A stretch of 64,000 nt of DNA from Halanaerobiaceae bacterium ANBcell28 (lineage in GTDB: Bacteria > Bacillota > Halanaerobiia > Halanaerobiales > DTU029). The stretch's first letter is position 1. The number at the start of each line of letters is the position of its first letter. Below the pieces are notes generated by a model. The model saw nothing but the letters and a program-made list of their open reading frames with translations. It did no database searches and was not told where the DNA came from. A program made the position numbers and the translations under genes. Positions 56,155 through 64,000 of the stretch are shown one piece after another. Location: the NCBI GenBank assembly GCA_037623315.1, contig JBBJJH010000006.1, positions 1-64,000 of the forward strand. The letters are read 5' to 3'.

Positions 56155-56349
56155 ATGAAGCAAGTTAGTATTAGGTTAGTTAGAGAGGGAGAATTGGATT
56201 ATGGAGTTGATAGGCTTAAGTCACCTGCTGATGCAGCTAAAGTTTTACGGAAGTACATAGGAGATAGTGATCGTGAAATGTTTGTTGTTATCTGCCTGGA
56301 TATCAAGAATCAGTTGAATTCTATTCATACTGTTTGGTGGAAGGTATAA
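56155..56349 (+). pseudogene. RadC (JAB domain) fragment
   Basis: The 64-residue frame contains SPADAAKVLRKYIGDSDREMFVVICLDIKNQ, which is the start of the RadC MPN/JAB domain of phage or plasmid-type RadC proteins. The catalytic HxH...D part is missing, because after NSIHTV the sequence runs into Fic-like coding sequence in another frame. AAAAGGAGC precedes the ATG. Confidence 0.65.
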
Positions 56350-57001
56350 AAATCAAGATAATTTAATTGGAGAAATATTACCCAGTGGCGAAAAGTATGT
56401 TAGATTTAAACTAGTAGCTGCAGCAGAAACCCCTTCATATATGTTAGAATTATGTGATTTTTTAAGTGAAGAAATGAAAGAAGAGAAAATTGAGCCATTG
56501 ATTTTAATAGGAAGTTTTATTTTGGATTTTTTATGTGTACATCCATTTAATGACGGAAACGGTAGGATGTCAAGATTACTTACTTTATTATTATTATATA
56601 AATATGATTATATAGTTGGAAGATATATTAGTCTAGAAAAAATAATTGAAGAAAGTAAATCAAGTTACTATGAGACATTAAATAAGTCTTCTATAGGTTG
56701 GCATACAGGTAATCATAACGTTTTTATTTGGTTAGATTATTTTTTGGGGACTTTATTAGCAGCCTATAAAGAATTTGAAGAAAGAGTTGGATTAATAAAA
56801 AACAGTAGAGGAAACAAAAGTTTCAGTGTTGAACAAGCTATCAAAAGCGTATTAGGAACTTTTACAAAAGAAGATATAAGAAATGCTTGTCCGGATGTTT
56901 CTGAATCTACAATTAACAGGGTTTTTAGCAAACTAAAAGATGAAGAAGTCATAGAAGTTTTAGGAAAAGGTAGAAATGCAAAGTGGAAAAGACTTAAGTG
57001 A
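56335..57001 (+). pseudogene. Fic-family protein, C-terminal part
   Basis: The frame reads YKNQDNLIGEILPSG, then FLCVHPFNDGNGRMSRLLTLL, the full Fic active-site loop HPFxDGNGRxxR, and a C-terminal winged helix (DVSESTINRVFSKLKDEEVI). Fic proteins transfer AMP to target proteins. The first 150 or so residues of the usual protein are missing and no start codon with a ribosome site precedes the fold; ATG 56441 is internal. The piece seems joined to the RadC fragment by deletion. Confidence 0.6.
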
Positions 57002-57010
57002 AGGTGACCG

Positions 57011-57131
57011 GTACTTCGTGTAACAGCAATGTTTACGGCTACACTACGTTCCGCCCAAATTCATTCACCAAGCGCAGTCGCGCTAAGGTTCATCAACTTC
57101 GTAAACTACGGGACCTTATGTGAAATACGAC
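57011..57131. repeat. Palindromic (attC-like) repeat, copy 1
   Basis: This GC-richer, imperfectly self-complementary block follows the Fic fragment: GTACTTCGTGTAACAGC at the left and GTGAAATACGAC at the right can pair, with inner GTTTACG and CGTAAAC also pairing. The arrangement resembles attC-type recombination sites of gene cassettes. It precedes the GNAT gene. Confidence 0.45.
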
Positions 57132-57180
57132 TAGACTGTAGAATATGTAAGTTGTTACTATCAAGTCTAAGTGAGCAATT

Positions 57181-57714
57181 ATAAAAGTAATTAATTTAAA
57201 ACCTCATCATAATGAATATATTAATGATATAGAGAATGTACTTATTGAAGCTTTTGGTGAGAGCAAACCAGGAAAATGGCTGGATGATATAAAAGAATCA
57301 TTTGGGAAAGATAGAATAAGTTTAGCTGTAATCAATGAAGAGGATATCCTTATTGGTTGGGTTGGTGGGATTCAAAAATACAATGGAAATGCATGGAATT
57401 ACATCCATTAGTTGTACATAAAAAATTTAGAAAAAATGGTATAGGTACTCTATTAGTAAATGCATTTGAAAAAAGTAAAAGAAAAAGGTGGCGTGACAAT
57501 ATGGCTAGGTAGTGATGATGAGGATGGTAGTACATCATTATCCAATGTTAATCTTTATGATGATTTGTATAATAAATTAAGAAACATAGAAAAAAACAAT
57601 AATCATCATCCATTTGAGTTTTATCAAAAGATAGGATATAAGGTAGTTGGTGTTTTACCTGACGCAAATGGAATTGGTAAACCAGATATCTTTTTAGCAA
57701 AAAGGGTTGGGTAA
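57181..57714 (+). pseudogene. GNAT acetyltransferase (AAC(6')-like), two frameshifts
   Basis: Three frames together give one GNAT protein: AVINEEDILIGWVGGIQKYNG; then LVVHKKFRKNGIGTLLVNAF, the acetyl-CoA-binding motif; then FEFYQKIGYKVVGVLPDANG and GKPDIFLAKR. One base is missing near 57397 and another near 57470. The ending is close to that of aminoglycoside 6'-N-acetyltransferases. It sits between two related palindromic repeats like a cassette gene. Confidence 0.65.
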
Positions 57715-57719
57715 TAATC

Positions 57720-57783
57720 GTACTTCATATATAACAAAATATTTTCGCTTACACTCCTTCGGCCTTCCACCCAAATTAATTCA
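57720..57783. repeat. Palindromic (attC-like) repeat, copy 2 (partial)
   Basis: GTACTTCATATATAACA, then TTACACT and CCACCCAAATTAATTCA align with the left half of the copy at 57011. The right half is missing and the next sequence is the DUF421 fragment. Confidence 0.4.
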
Positions 57784-57797
57784 ATAAAAACAATCAA

Positions 57798-57913
57798 TAT
57801 TTCAAAACTTGAAGATTTCTTTTTAACTATTTATAACCCTATTAGTAAAAATCTTTATTTTGATTTAGGTGATGACAAATTAGGAAAGGATACTGTTGAT
57901 ATTAGTGATATAA
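57798..57913 (+). pseudogene. Duplicate of the 3' end of the DUF421 gene
   Basis: The sequence is nearly identical to 16880-16995 (about five differences in 116 bp, all in the first third) and includes the last 38 or so codons. There is no start. It marks a duplication; the other edge of the parental region recurs at 61228. Confidence 0.8.
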
Positions 57914-57949
57914 GATAATAAAGAAGACTATTAGTCAAATACCTTCTTC

Positions 57950-57996
57950 TTGACAAATTATGCTAGAATGATATAATTTAAATAAGTATTTACTTA
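57950..57996 (+). promoter_or_regulatory. Sigma-A promoter with ArsR-like operator
   Basis: TTGACA (57950) and TATAAT (57972) are consensus boxes with a 16-bp spacer. Immediately downstream lies TAAGTA-TT-TACTTA (57983-57996), a palindrome of the kind bound by ArsR-family repressors. It precedes the ABC exporter operon that ends with an ArsR gene, so autoregulation is likely. Confidence 0.65.
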
Positions 57997-58034
57997 ATTA
58001 AATAAGCAAAACATAAAGAAGGGGGTATATTATA

Positions 58035-59054
58035 ATGTCAGAAAAGAAATGTGAACACCCGGAAAATTATATGAAAATAATAGAAGTTATAAATTTATCA
58101 AAAAAATATGGTGAATTTACAGCTGTAGATAAAATAAATTTTCAGATAGATAAAGGAGAAATTTTCGGTTTTTTAGGCCCTAATGGAGCCGGTAAAACTA
58201 CTACTATCAATATCTTAACAGGTCTAGCTAAAATTACTTCAGGAGAGGTGAAAATTAATAAAATTGATTGTAAGAAGGATATAAGAAAGGCTCAGAAATA
58301 TATTGGAGTGGTAGCAAGTGAAAGTAATCTCTATCCTGAGTTAAATGGTTTTGAAAATTTAAGTTTTGCGGCTTCACTTTATGGATTAAGAAAAGCAGAA
58401 AGAGAAAAAAGAGCCAGGGATTTATTAGAAAAATTTGACCTACTTAAATTTGGGAGACTGCCATTTTCAGCATATTCTAAGGGAATGAAGAGGAAATTAA
58501 CTATAGCTGCCGGTATTATACATAAACCAGATATTCTATTTCTTGATGAACCTACTACAGGAATTGATGTAGCCAGTGCAAGGCAGATTCGCAAATTGAT
58601 TCTTGATTTGAATAGCAATGGAACTACTATCTTTCTTACCACTCATTATATAGAAGAAGCAGAAAGGCTTTGTGATCGGATAGCCTTTATTGTAGCAGGT
58701 AAAATAAAGCATATTGATCATACTGAGATTTTAATTAATAATGCTCAGAAAGATAATATAATTGAATTTACAGTTAATAGAACTAGAGAGCTTGAGAAAA
58801 AAATTATTAAAGATGCTATTATAAATAAATTAGCTAATTATAAAGTATCTTTTCTTGAAAATAAAATACGGATACATACGCCTGGAATTTCTAAGTTAAA
58901 AGTATTTATTGATATTTTTAATGATTTAAAATTTGAGGTTTATGAGGCAAAACTAATCAAACCATCTCTGGAAGATATTTTTGTTGATATAACAGGTATA
59001 GGATTAGCAGAAATGAAAAATGAAAGCAGTAAAAAAGGAGGCAAAGTAGGATGA
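58035..59054 (+). CDS. ABC-2 type exporter ATP-binding protein
   Basis: The 339-residue protein has Walker A GPNGAGKTTT, signature YSKGMKRKLTIAAGI (a common form in the DrrA/CcmA group), Walker B ILFLDEPTTGID and H-loop LTTHY. A C-terminal domain of about 90 residues follows, as in DrrA-like ATPases. It is the first gene of an operon with the permease (overlapping by four bases). The substrate is unknown; ArsR control suggests a metal or toxic compound. Confidence 0.88.
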   Translation: MSEKKCEHPENYMKIIEVINLSKKYGEFTAVDKINFQIDKGEIFGFLGPNGAGKTTTINILTGLAKITSGEVKINKIDCKKDIRKAQKYIGVVASESNLYPELNGFENLSFAASLYGLRKAEREKRARDLLEKFDLLKFGRLPFSAYSKGMKRKLTIAAGIIHKPDILFLDEPTTGIDVASARQIRKLILDLNSNGTTIFLTTHYIEEAERLCDRIAFIVAGKIKHIDHTEILINNAQKDNIIEFTVNRTRELEKKIIKDAIINKLANYKVSFLENKIRIHTPGISKLKVFIDIFNDLKFEVYEAKLIKPSLEDIFVDITGIGLAEMKNESSKKGGKVG

Positions 59055-59785
59055 AAGAATGGATAGCTTTTAAAAGTATTTTACTAAAAGATATGAAAAC
59101 ATATTATTTAAAACCACCAAATATTAGCTGGGGTTTGATATTTCCTCTGGCATGGACTTTGATGTTCTTTTTAAGAAATCAGACTCCAGTAGATATACCG
59201 GCTATTTTGCCAGGACTAATTTCCTTATCAATTCTTTTTGGAACAACTTCTATGTTAGCAGTAACCATTACATTTGAAAAAAAACAGGAATCCTTTGAAC
59301 GATTATTGCTGGCTCCTATAGACTTGAATTTGCTGATGTTTGCTAAAAGCAGTGGTGCTATAATTTTTGGTGTTTTTAATGCCCTTGTTCCAATGCTTCT
59401 AGCTCTTTTTCTAACTGATATAATAGCTATTCGTTTTTTACCTACAATATCAGCTGTTTTATTGATTTCTATTACCTCAACTTTTTTAGGACTTTTTATT
59501 GCTGTTTCAGTAAAAGAAGTTTTTGAAGCTCAAACTTTTTCTAACTTTTTTAGGTTTCCAATGATATTTTTATGTGGTTTATTTATACCACTAGCAGATT
59601 TACCTTTGCTAATTAGACCTCTGGCATATTTTCTTCCTTTGACTTATGGAGCAGACATTTTGAAATACGCAATTAACGGTGACAATGTTTTTAATATATG
59701 GTTAAGTATTCTTATATTACTTATTTTTTCAGTAGGATTATTTTTATTTAGTATAAAAAATATCAAACAAAAGTGGATTGTCTAA
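59051..59785 (+). CDS. ABC-2 type permease
   Basis: The 244-residue protein has six membrane helices and the ABC-2 pattern EKKQESFERLLLAPI in the first cytoplasmic loop and FCG-type FLCGLFIPLADLP near helix five. It overlaps the ATPase gene and forms its partner. Confidence 0.85.
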   Translation: MKEWIAFKSILLKDMKTYYLKPPNISWGLIFPLAWTLMFFLRNQTPVDIPAILPGLISLSILFGTTSMLAVTITFEKKQESFERLLLAPIDLNLLMFAKSSGAIIFGVFNALVPMLLALFLTDIIAIRFLPTISAVLLISITSTFLGLFIAVSVKEVFEAQTFSNFFRFPMIFLCGLFIPLADLPLLIRPLAYFLPLTYGADILKYAINGDNVFNIWLSILILLIFSVGLFLFSIKNIKQKWIV

Positions 59786-59931
59786 AGTTTTTATCTGCTA
59801 TTTATGGATATAGTAAATTATTTGGTGAGGTTTCTGAAGTGTAGATATGTATTAAAATACAGTTTAGTTTATTTATTCTCAATTTTATGATACAATTTCT
59901 TTATACTTTAATGAAAGCTCAGGGTGATAAT

Positions 59932-60234
59932 ATGGATGACTTTATTATAAAAATAAAAGCTATAGCAGATGAAACACGATTAGAGATTATAAAAAATCTT
60001 TTAGTGAAAAATTATTGTGTTAAAGCCCTGGCTAAAGATTTAAATATATCTGAATCTGCTGTTTCCCAACACTTGAAAATATTAAGGGAAGCTGATCTTG
60101 TTCTTGGAGAAAAGAAGGGTTATTTTGTACATTATATGGTGAAAAGAGAAAAATTGCGTGAGATAGCAGGAGCTATAGAGGAACTGGCTGTTAAAGAAAC
60201 TTCTGGCTGTAGCAAATGTAATAAAAAGGAGTAA
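59932..60234 (+). CDS. ArsR-family transcriptional regulator
   Basis: ATG 59932 follows AGGGTGATA. About 100 residues form a winged helix (ADETRLEIIKNLLVK, ISESAVSQHLKILREADLV, KGYFVHYMV). A C-terminal SGCSKCNKKE carries two Cys that could sense metal; the classical ELCVCDL motif is replaced by NYCVKAL with one Cys. It probably represses the operon from the palindrome at 57983. Confidence 0.85.
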   Translation: MDDFIIKIKAIADETRLEIIKNLLVKNYCVKALAKDLNISESAVSQHLKILREADLVLGEKKGYFVHYMVKREKLREIAGAIEELAVKETSGCSKCNKKE

Positions 60235-60433
60235 TAATATAAAAGAAAAAATTATCAAGTGATAGGAGAAATCAAATTACGAAGGAGATAAGAAGTATGT
60301 AATTATCATTTTCACATTATCTTTAGCGATGTAATTGTTTATTTCAAATAATTACTTTTATTTAAAGCGAATATAATATATAATTATAGTTGAAATCATA
60401 GAAAAAGAAAAAGATGAACAGGAGGAACATCAA

Positions 60434-60769
60434 ATGGAAAAAATTAATAATAAATTAGAAATTAATAAATATCTAAAGGATATTACAAATAAAGTAGTCC
60501 CTGAAGTTTCTCCAGAAAAAATATATTTATTTGGTTCATATGCCACAAACAACTATGACAGTGATAGTGACATTGATTTATTTTTTGTTGTAAATAGTAA
60601 TGATTCCTTAAGAAAAATACAAAGAAAGATTAGTAGCTTGTTAAAGGATAGATTAATTCCTATGGATATAATTGTGTATTCGCAAGAAAAAATGGAAAAA
60701 CATAAAAATATAATAGGGACTCTTCCCTATAGAATTAAGCAGGAAGGTGAACTAATCTATGAAAAATAA
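60434..60769 (+). CDS. MntA-type nucleotidyltransferase antitoxin
   Basis: The 111-residue protein has LFGSYATNNYDSDSDIDLFFVV, the minimal nucleotidyltransferase motif GSx..SDxD. In MntA-HepT systems the enzyme adds AMP to the HEPN toxin and silences it. The start follows CAGGAGG, and the gene overlaps the next by eleven bases. Confidence 0.85.
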   Translation: MEKINNKLEINKYLKDITNKVVPEVSPEKIYLFGSYATNNYDSDSDIDLFFVVNSNDSLRKIQRKISSLLKDRLIPMDIIVYSQEKMEKHKNIIGTLPYRIKQEGELIYEK

Positions 60770-61172
60770 AGAAACAATAGAGATTAGCAAAAGCTGGCTA
60801 AAAAAAGCTAAAGAAGATTTAATAACTAGTGAAACTTTATTAGATTCACCGAAAGAAAGACTTGAATTCTTAACTGCTTCAATAGGATTCCACAGCCAAC
60901 AATGTGTAGAAAAATGCTTGAAAGCAATACTAACTTTTAATCAAAGTGATTTCAAAAGAAGTCATGACATTCATTATCTTCTTAATTTATGTGAAGGTCA
61001 AATTGTTTCAGAAACTTCCAGGGAAATACGTGAAAATGCTGATATGCTAAATGATTTTGCGGTCAATGCTCGATATCCTGGTGATTATGAAGACTTTGAT
61101 ATTAGTGAAAGTAAAGAAGCATTTCAAATAGCAAAAAATGTTTATAATATTGTTGTAGGTATAATAGATTGA
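60759..61172 (+). CDS. HEPN-domain toxin (HepT-like)
   Basis: The 137-residue helical protein has the HEPN pattern: SWLKKAKEDLITSE, FHSQQCVEKCLKAIL, then RSHDIHYLL with R-x4-H, the RNase motif, and ARYPGDYEDF near the end. HEPN toxins cut RNA. It forms a pair with the preceding antitoxin. Confidence 0.85.
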   Translation: MKNKETIEISKSWLKKAKEDLITSETLLDSPKERLEFLTASIGFHSQQCVEKCLKAILTFNQSDFKRSHDIHYLLNLCEGQIVSETSREIRENADMLNDFAVNARYPGDYEDFDISESKEAFQIAKNVYNIVVGIID

Positions 61173-61227
61173 AATGAGTGTACAACAATATGGGAGTAAA
61201 ACACAGCTATAGTTAAAATCATAAAAA

Positions 61228-61608
61228 AAATAAACCCCAACAATCCTGATGGACAAAGAATCAAAACTAAAAGCCACCCCAACAGAGATATTCAGCTTAT
61301 TCTTTGGTTCCTTATCAGTAAGATCACCATTTAAGCCTAAATAATAGACCTCACCAGCTTTTATCTTACTAACAGCTATCCCTAGCACCCTTAAATAATA
61401 ATCCTTAGGAAGATTATTATTAGCACAATAAATCCGACCATCTTTATTTATGTAAACAACCTTGCCAGCTGCAATATCTTCACTTGCCTGCACATAATCA
61501 AACATACCTGAAGACTGATCAACCCAATTATAGCCATTCCAGACTAATAGACTATGAGAATCAACATTAAAAACAAACTGTCCCAGCTAATTCTATTGAA
61601 ATTACTTG
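61228..61608 (-). pseudogene. Decayed copy of the phage-like protein at 17918
   Basis: The sequence follows 17918-18340 closely, lacks about 63 bp that encode DEYGLVKRSG... in the parent, and at 61581 jumps at TCCCAGC to the sequence that follows the same seven bases at 18774 in the FN3 gene. Thus about 442 bp were lost between two TCCCAGC copies. The fragment has no valid start beyond a late ATG. Confidence 0.75.
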
Positions 61609-61916
61609 TATATTGTTAATTTCTCTCCATATTTTTAGATGTAAATAGAATGATTTCTAAGCATGACTTACGAACAGAATATTATTCTATAATACAAATA
61701 TAGCTTTTTGATAAGGGGATATAGTTATCATTATAGTTTAAAAAAATAATATAGTCTTCTTTTATAGCAAGTAGGGATAATTAAAGATTATTACTACTTG
61801 CTTTTTAATGGCTTGTTATGCATCGAAGTCGGTTCGTGCAACAAAATACACAATTGACGCAAAGAAACTTGCGTTAAACTATGATAAAATAGTATATAAG
61901 AGGTAGGTGGGATAAC
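61609..61916. other. Intergenic region before the GH28 gene
   Basis: No gene is seen. It holds AT-rich sequence and near its end the palindrome at 61854. Confidence 0.5.
61854..61877 (+). promoter_or_regulatory. Operator-like palindrome upstream of GH28 gene
   Basis: TTGACGCAA and TTGCGTTAA (8 of 9 complementary) are separated by six bases, 40 bp before the start. A TATGAT/TAAAAT box follows. The position suits a sugar-responsive repressor (LacI or GntR type), which is an inference. Confidence 0.5.
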
Positions 61917-63707
61917 ATGGATCATAAAAAAAGAAGATGTGAAAGTGCTGAACGCATGAAAGTTACACAGCTTTCAGATATAAATTACTCTATAGAGGAC
62001 AATGAAAATTTTAAGATTGAAGGAGCAGGAAATACAAAACAATGGGAATTCGACCCTTTAACAGGGAAAGTTGTGGTTTCAGTATTAGTAAAAATGGATA
62101 TACATAATACTGGTGTAAACATAGCTACATTGTATTCACAGAAAGGCAAAAAGTTGCTTGAAATAAATACAGAAGGGGCTTATTTCTATTCATATGATGG
62201 AAATAAAAAGTGTAAATTATCTCATTATAACAGTGATGACTGGTATTCTGTTTATATAACTATTAATACAAATACAGATACTTACAGCCTTTATATAGAT
62301 GGTGAGAGACAGCTCTGGAATGCTAAATTAATGTTTCAAGCAGACTCACTTTCTTCATTATCTATGGGGAGTGTTGGTGGAATAATATATTCTAAAAGAA
62401 TTAATATATACAAAAATCCAATTCAGTCAGTGTCTGATGCTGCTGCAGGTAATGAAATATGGGATGTTAAAGAGCATGGAGTGACAGCAGATGGAAAAAC
62501 TGTTGTAACAAAAGAATTACAGGAACTAATTGATAAATGTGCTGATAAAGGTGGAGGGGTAATATATTTACAAGATGGTATATATTTATCCGGAACAATA
62601 GAATTAAAAGAAAATATCACTTTTTATATAGAAACAGATGCTGTATTGAAGGGCGTGCTTGATATTGAAGCCTATCCCACACAAGTTAGTAAAGATAATC
62701 CCAACTGGAACATGCTAGTACAGGGACCACAGAAATCCCTTATTTATGCCGACGGAAAGAAAAATGTAAAAATAATAGGCGGTGGGACTATAGATGGTAG
62801 TGGAGATTTCGAAGGAGAATATGGTTCTGAAAGTTACAGACCTTCTGGGATTTTGCTAGTAGGCTGTGACGATGCTAAAATCTGCGATTTATATGTTATT
62901 GATGCCGGGATGTGGACAATTCCAGTAGTGGAATGTGATAATCTGTACATTCGAGATATAAATATGGATTCCTGTTGGTATCCTAATAGAGATGCCATAG
63001 ATATATGTGATTGTTTTGATGTACTGATACAAAACTGTAATTTAAAGTCAGATGATGATACTATTTGCTTTAAAAGTGGAAATGAAAGTGGATGTGATAA
63101 TGTACTTGTAAGAAACTGTATGATAATTAGCACGATGGCAAATGGAATTAAGTTTGGGACCTACAGTTATGGAGGATTTACTAACTGTACTGTTGCAGAT
63201 TGCATTGTAAAAGATACAAGAACCTGCGGTATAAATATTCAATCTGTAGACGGTGGAACAATAAAGAACCTATTTTTTGAGAATATTATAATTGATAATG
63301 TTGAGAGTGCTTTCTTTATCTTAATTGGAGATAAAGGACGTGTTCCTGACTGGGGCGAACATCGTATTGGTTCAATAGAAAATATTAATTTTAAAGATAT
63401 AGAAGTAAATAATCTAAGGAGAAATTATGGATCATATCTGGGAGGCTTTAAAAAGGATGGGTAAGTTTATCCAATTCGAAATATTCATTTTGAAAATGTA
63501 AATACTATATTTCTTGGAGGAGCCAGGGAGATACCAAAGAGACCAGATGAGTTTGGAAAACAATATCCAGAGTCCAATTGTTTTGGAATGCTACCAGCTT
63601 CAGCATATTATATCAGACATGCTGAAAATGTTATTTTTGAGGATTGCAGTACAGAAATAGCATTAGATGATGTAAGAGAAAAACTTATATATGAGGATGA
63701 GCTATAA
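61917..63707 (+). pseudogene. GH28 polygalacturonase-like protein with one in-frame TAA
   Basis: The frame runs from ATG 61917 to TAA 63707 (about 596 codons) with a single TAA at 63462-63464. An N-terminal beta-sandwich (residues about 20-165) is followed by the GH28 right-handed beta-helix: IWDVKEHGVTADGKT, then NRDAIDICDC and SDDDTICFKSG, which carry the family's catalytic Asp residues, then NGIKFGTYSYGG. After the stop the helix continues PIRNIHFENVNTIFLGGA. The enzyme would cleave pectin-derived chains and has no signal peptide. The stop may be a real mutation or a sequence error. Confidence 0.75.
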
Positions 63708-64000
63708 TGGTTAAATCTTATGAGATAGATTCAAATGTAGAAATACCTTTTCATAACAATGTAAGTTATTGTATCGGAACAGGGCGTATGGGATTGGCAT
63801 TACACAAAGAATATCAGGACCAACTTAAGTTTGTTCAGGATGAAATTGGATTTTCTCATATTCGTGGACATGGATTGTTCTGTGATGATATGGTGATTTA
63901 CAATGAGTATGAAAATACAAACTTGGTGAAGATAATGAGTCTTATTCTTACTGGACTTTTGGTGATGTGTTTGAAGAACAGGGGGTTCCTTATACACCTT
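63708..64000 (+). pseudogene. GH39 beta-xylosidase-like gene, 5' part, frameshifted
   Basis: ATG 63708 begins directly after the GH28 stop. The text IGTGRMGLALHKEYQDQLKF and FSHIRGHGLFCDDM is typical of GH39 beta-xylosidases. Near 63922 one base seems lost: the homologous reading GEDNESYSYWTFGDVFEEQG continues in the next frame to the window edge. It would act on xylan-type oligosaccharides. Confidence 0.7.

Noticed and set aside
1-64000. CRISPR array, rRNA or tRNA genes
   Set aside because: No regularly spaced direct repeats and no recognisable rRNA or tRNA sequence was found by eye.

Overview
The window reads as chromosomal DNA from a low-GC, anaerobic, diderm Firmicute, most like the Halanaerobiales. 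The signs are very AT-rich coding sequence, MacAB-type efflux with a decayed TolC-like outer-membrane gene beside it, a class III fructose bisphosphatase fragment, and several glycoside hydrolase genes. This placement is an inference. No rRNA or tRNA was recognised. Many genes carry a single frameshift or one in-frame stop, so the region is either decaying or carries some sequence errors.

Layout. 1-0.9 kb: remnants of fbp and a GH3 glucosidase. 0.9-10 kb: a metal-stress-like block (Lgt paralogue, SpeE-like membrane protein, DUF2933 and Met/His/Cys-rich small proteins, beta-propeller protein, YibE/F, broken two-component genes, SHOCT proteins, ACR3 remnant). Three of its promoters share a 17-bp CsoR-like palindrome. 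10-16 kb: tolC remnant, MacA/MacB-like exporter and a two-component pair. 16-20.6 kb: DUF421 protein, a MazEF-like pair between two copies of a two-hairpin element, and a small phage-tail-like cassette ending in a YvrJ protein.

21.1-40.3 kb is the most interesting part: a RiPP (modified peptide) gene cluster that I do not recognise as a described class. A 39-residue precursor has a YxxPxL leader motif and a CxCxC core. It sits with one SPASM radical SAM enzyme, two B12-binding radical SAM enzymes, a PqqD-like recognition protein, an M16 protease, a frameshifted methyltransferase, an HprK-like kinase, an S26-like peptidase whose usual Ser is Cys, a nucleotidyltransferase, two ABC exporters and an ABC-F ATPase. 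Unusually it also holds an acyl carrier protein, an FkbH-like glyceryl-loading enzyme and an AcpS-type phosphopantetheinyl transferase, followed by a MetK gene with one in-frame TAA. A plausible model is: the peptide is bound through PqqD, modified by the radical enzymes, possibly acylated or phosphorylated, trimmed, exported, and tolerated through ABC-F. About 2 kb on, between transposase remnants, lie a 24-residue Cys-containing peptide and a BtrH-N/C39-like protein. That family includes an acyl-ACP-dependent acyltransferase, so it may be connected.

40-57.8 kb is accessory, IS-rich and decayed: two transposase remnants, one intact-looking IS3 element, a second metK remnant, the C-terminal part of a large possibly STAND-type defence protein, a GC-rich foreign island, DUF3231 and ferritin-like genes, RadC/Fic fragments, and a broken GNAT gene between palindromic repeats. 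57.8-61.6 kb: pieces of the 17-18.8 kb region recur, enclosing an ABC exporter with an ArsR regulator and an MntA/HepT-like toxin-antitoxin pair. 61.9-64 kb: pectin and xylan glycosidase genes (GH28, GH39), both with lesions.
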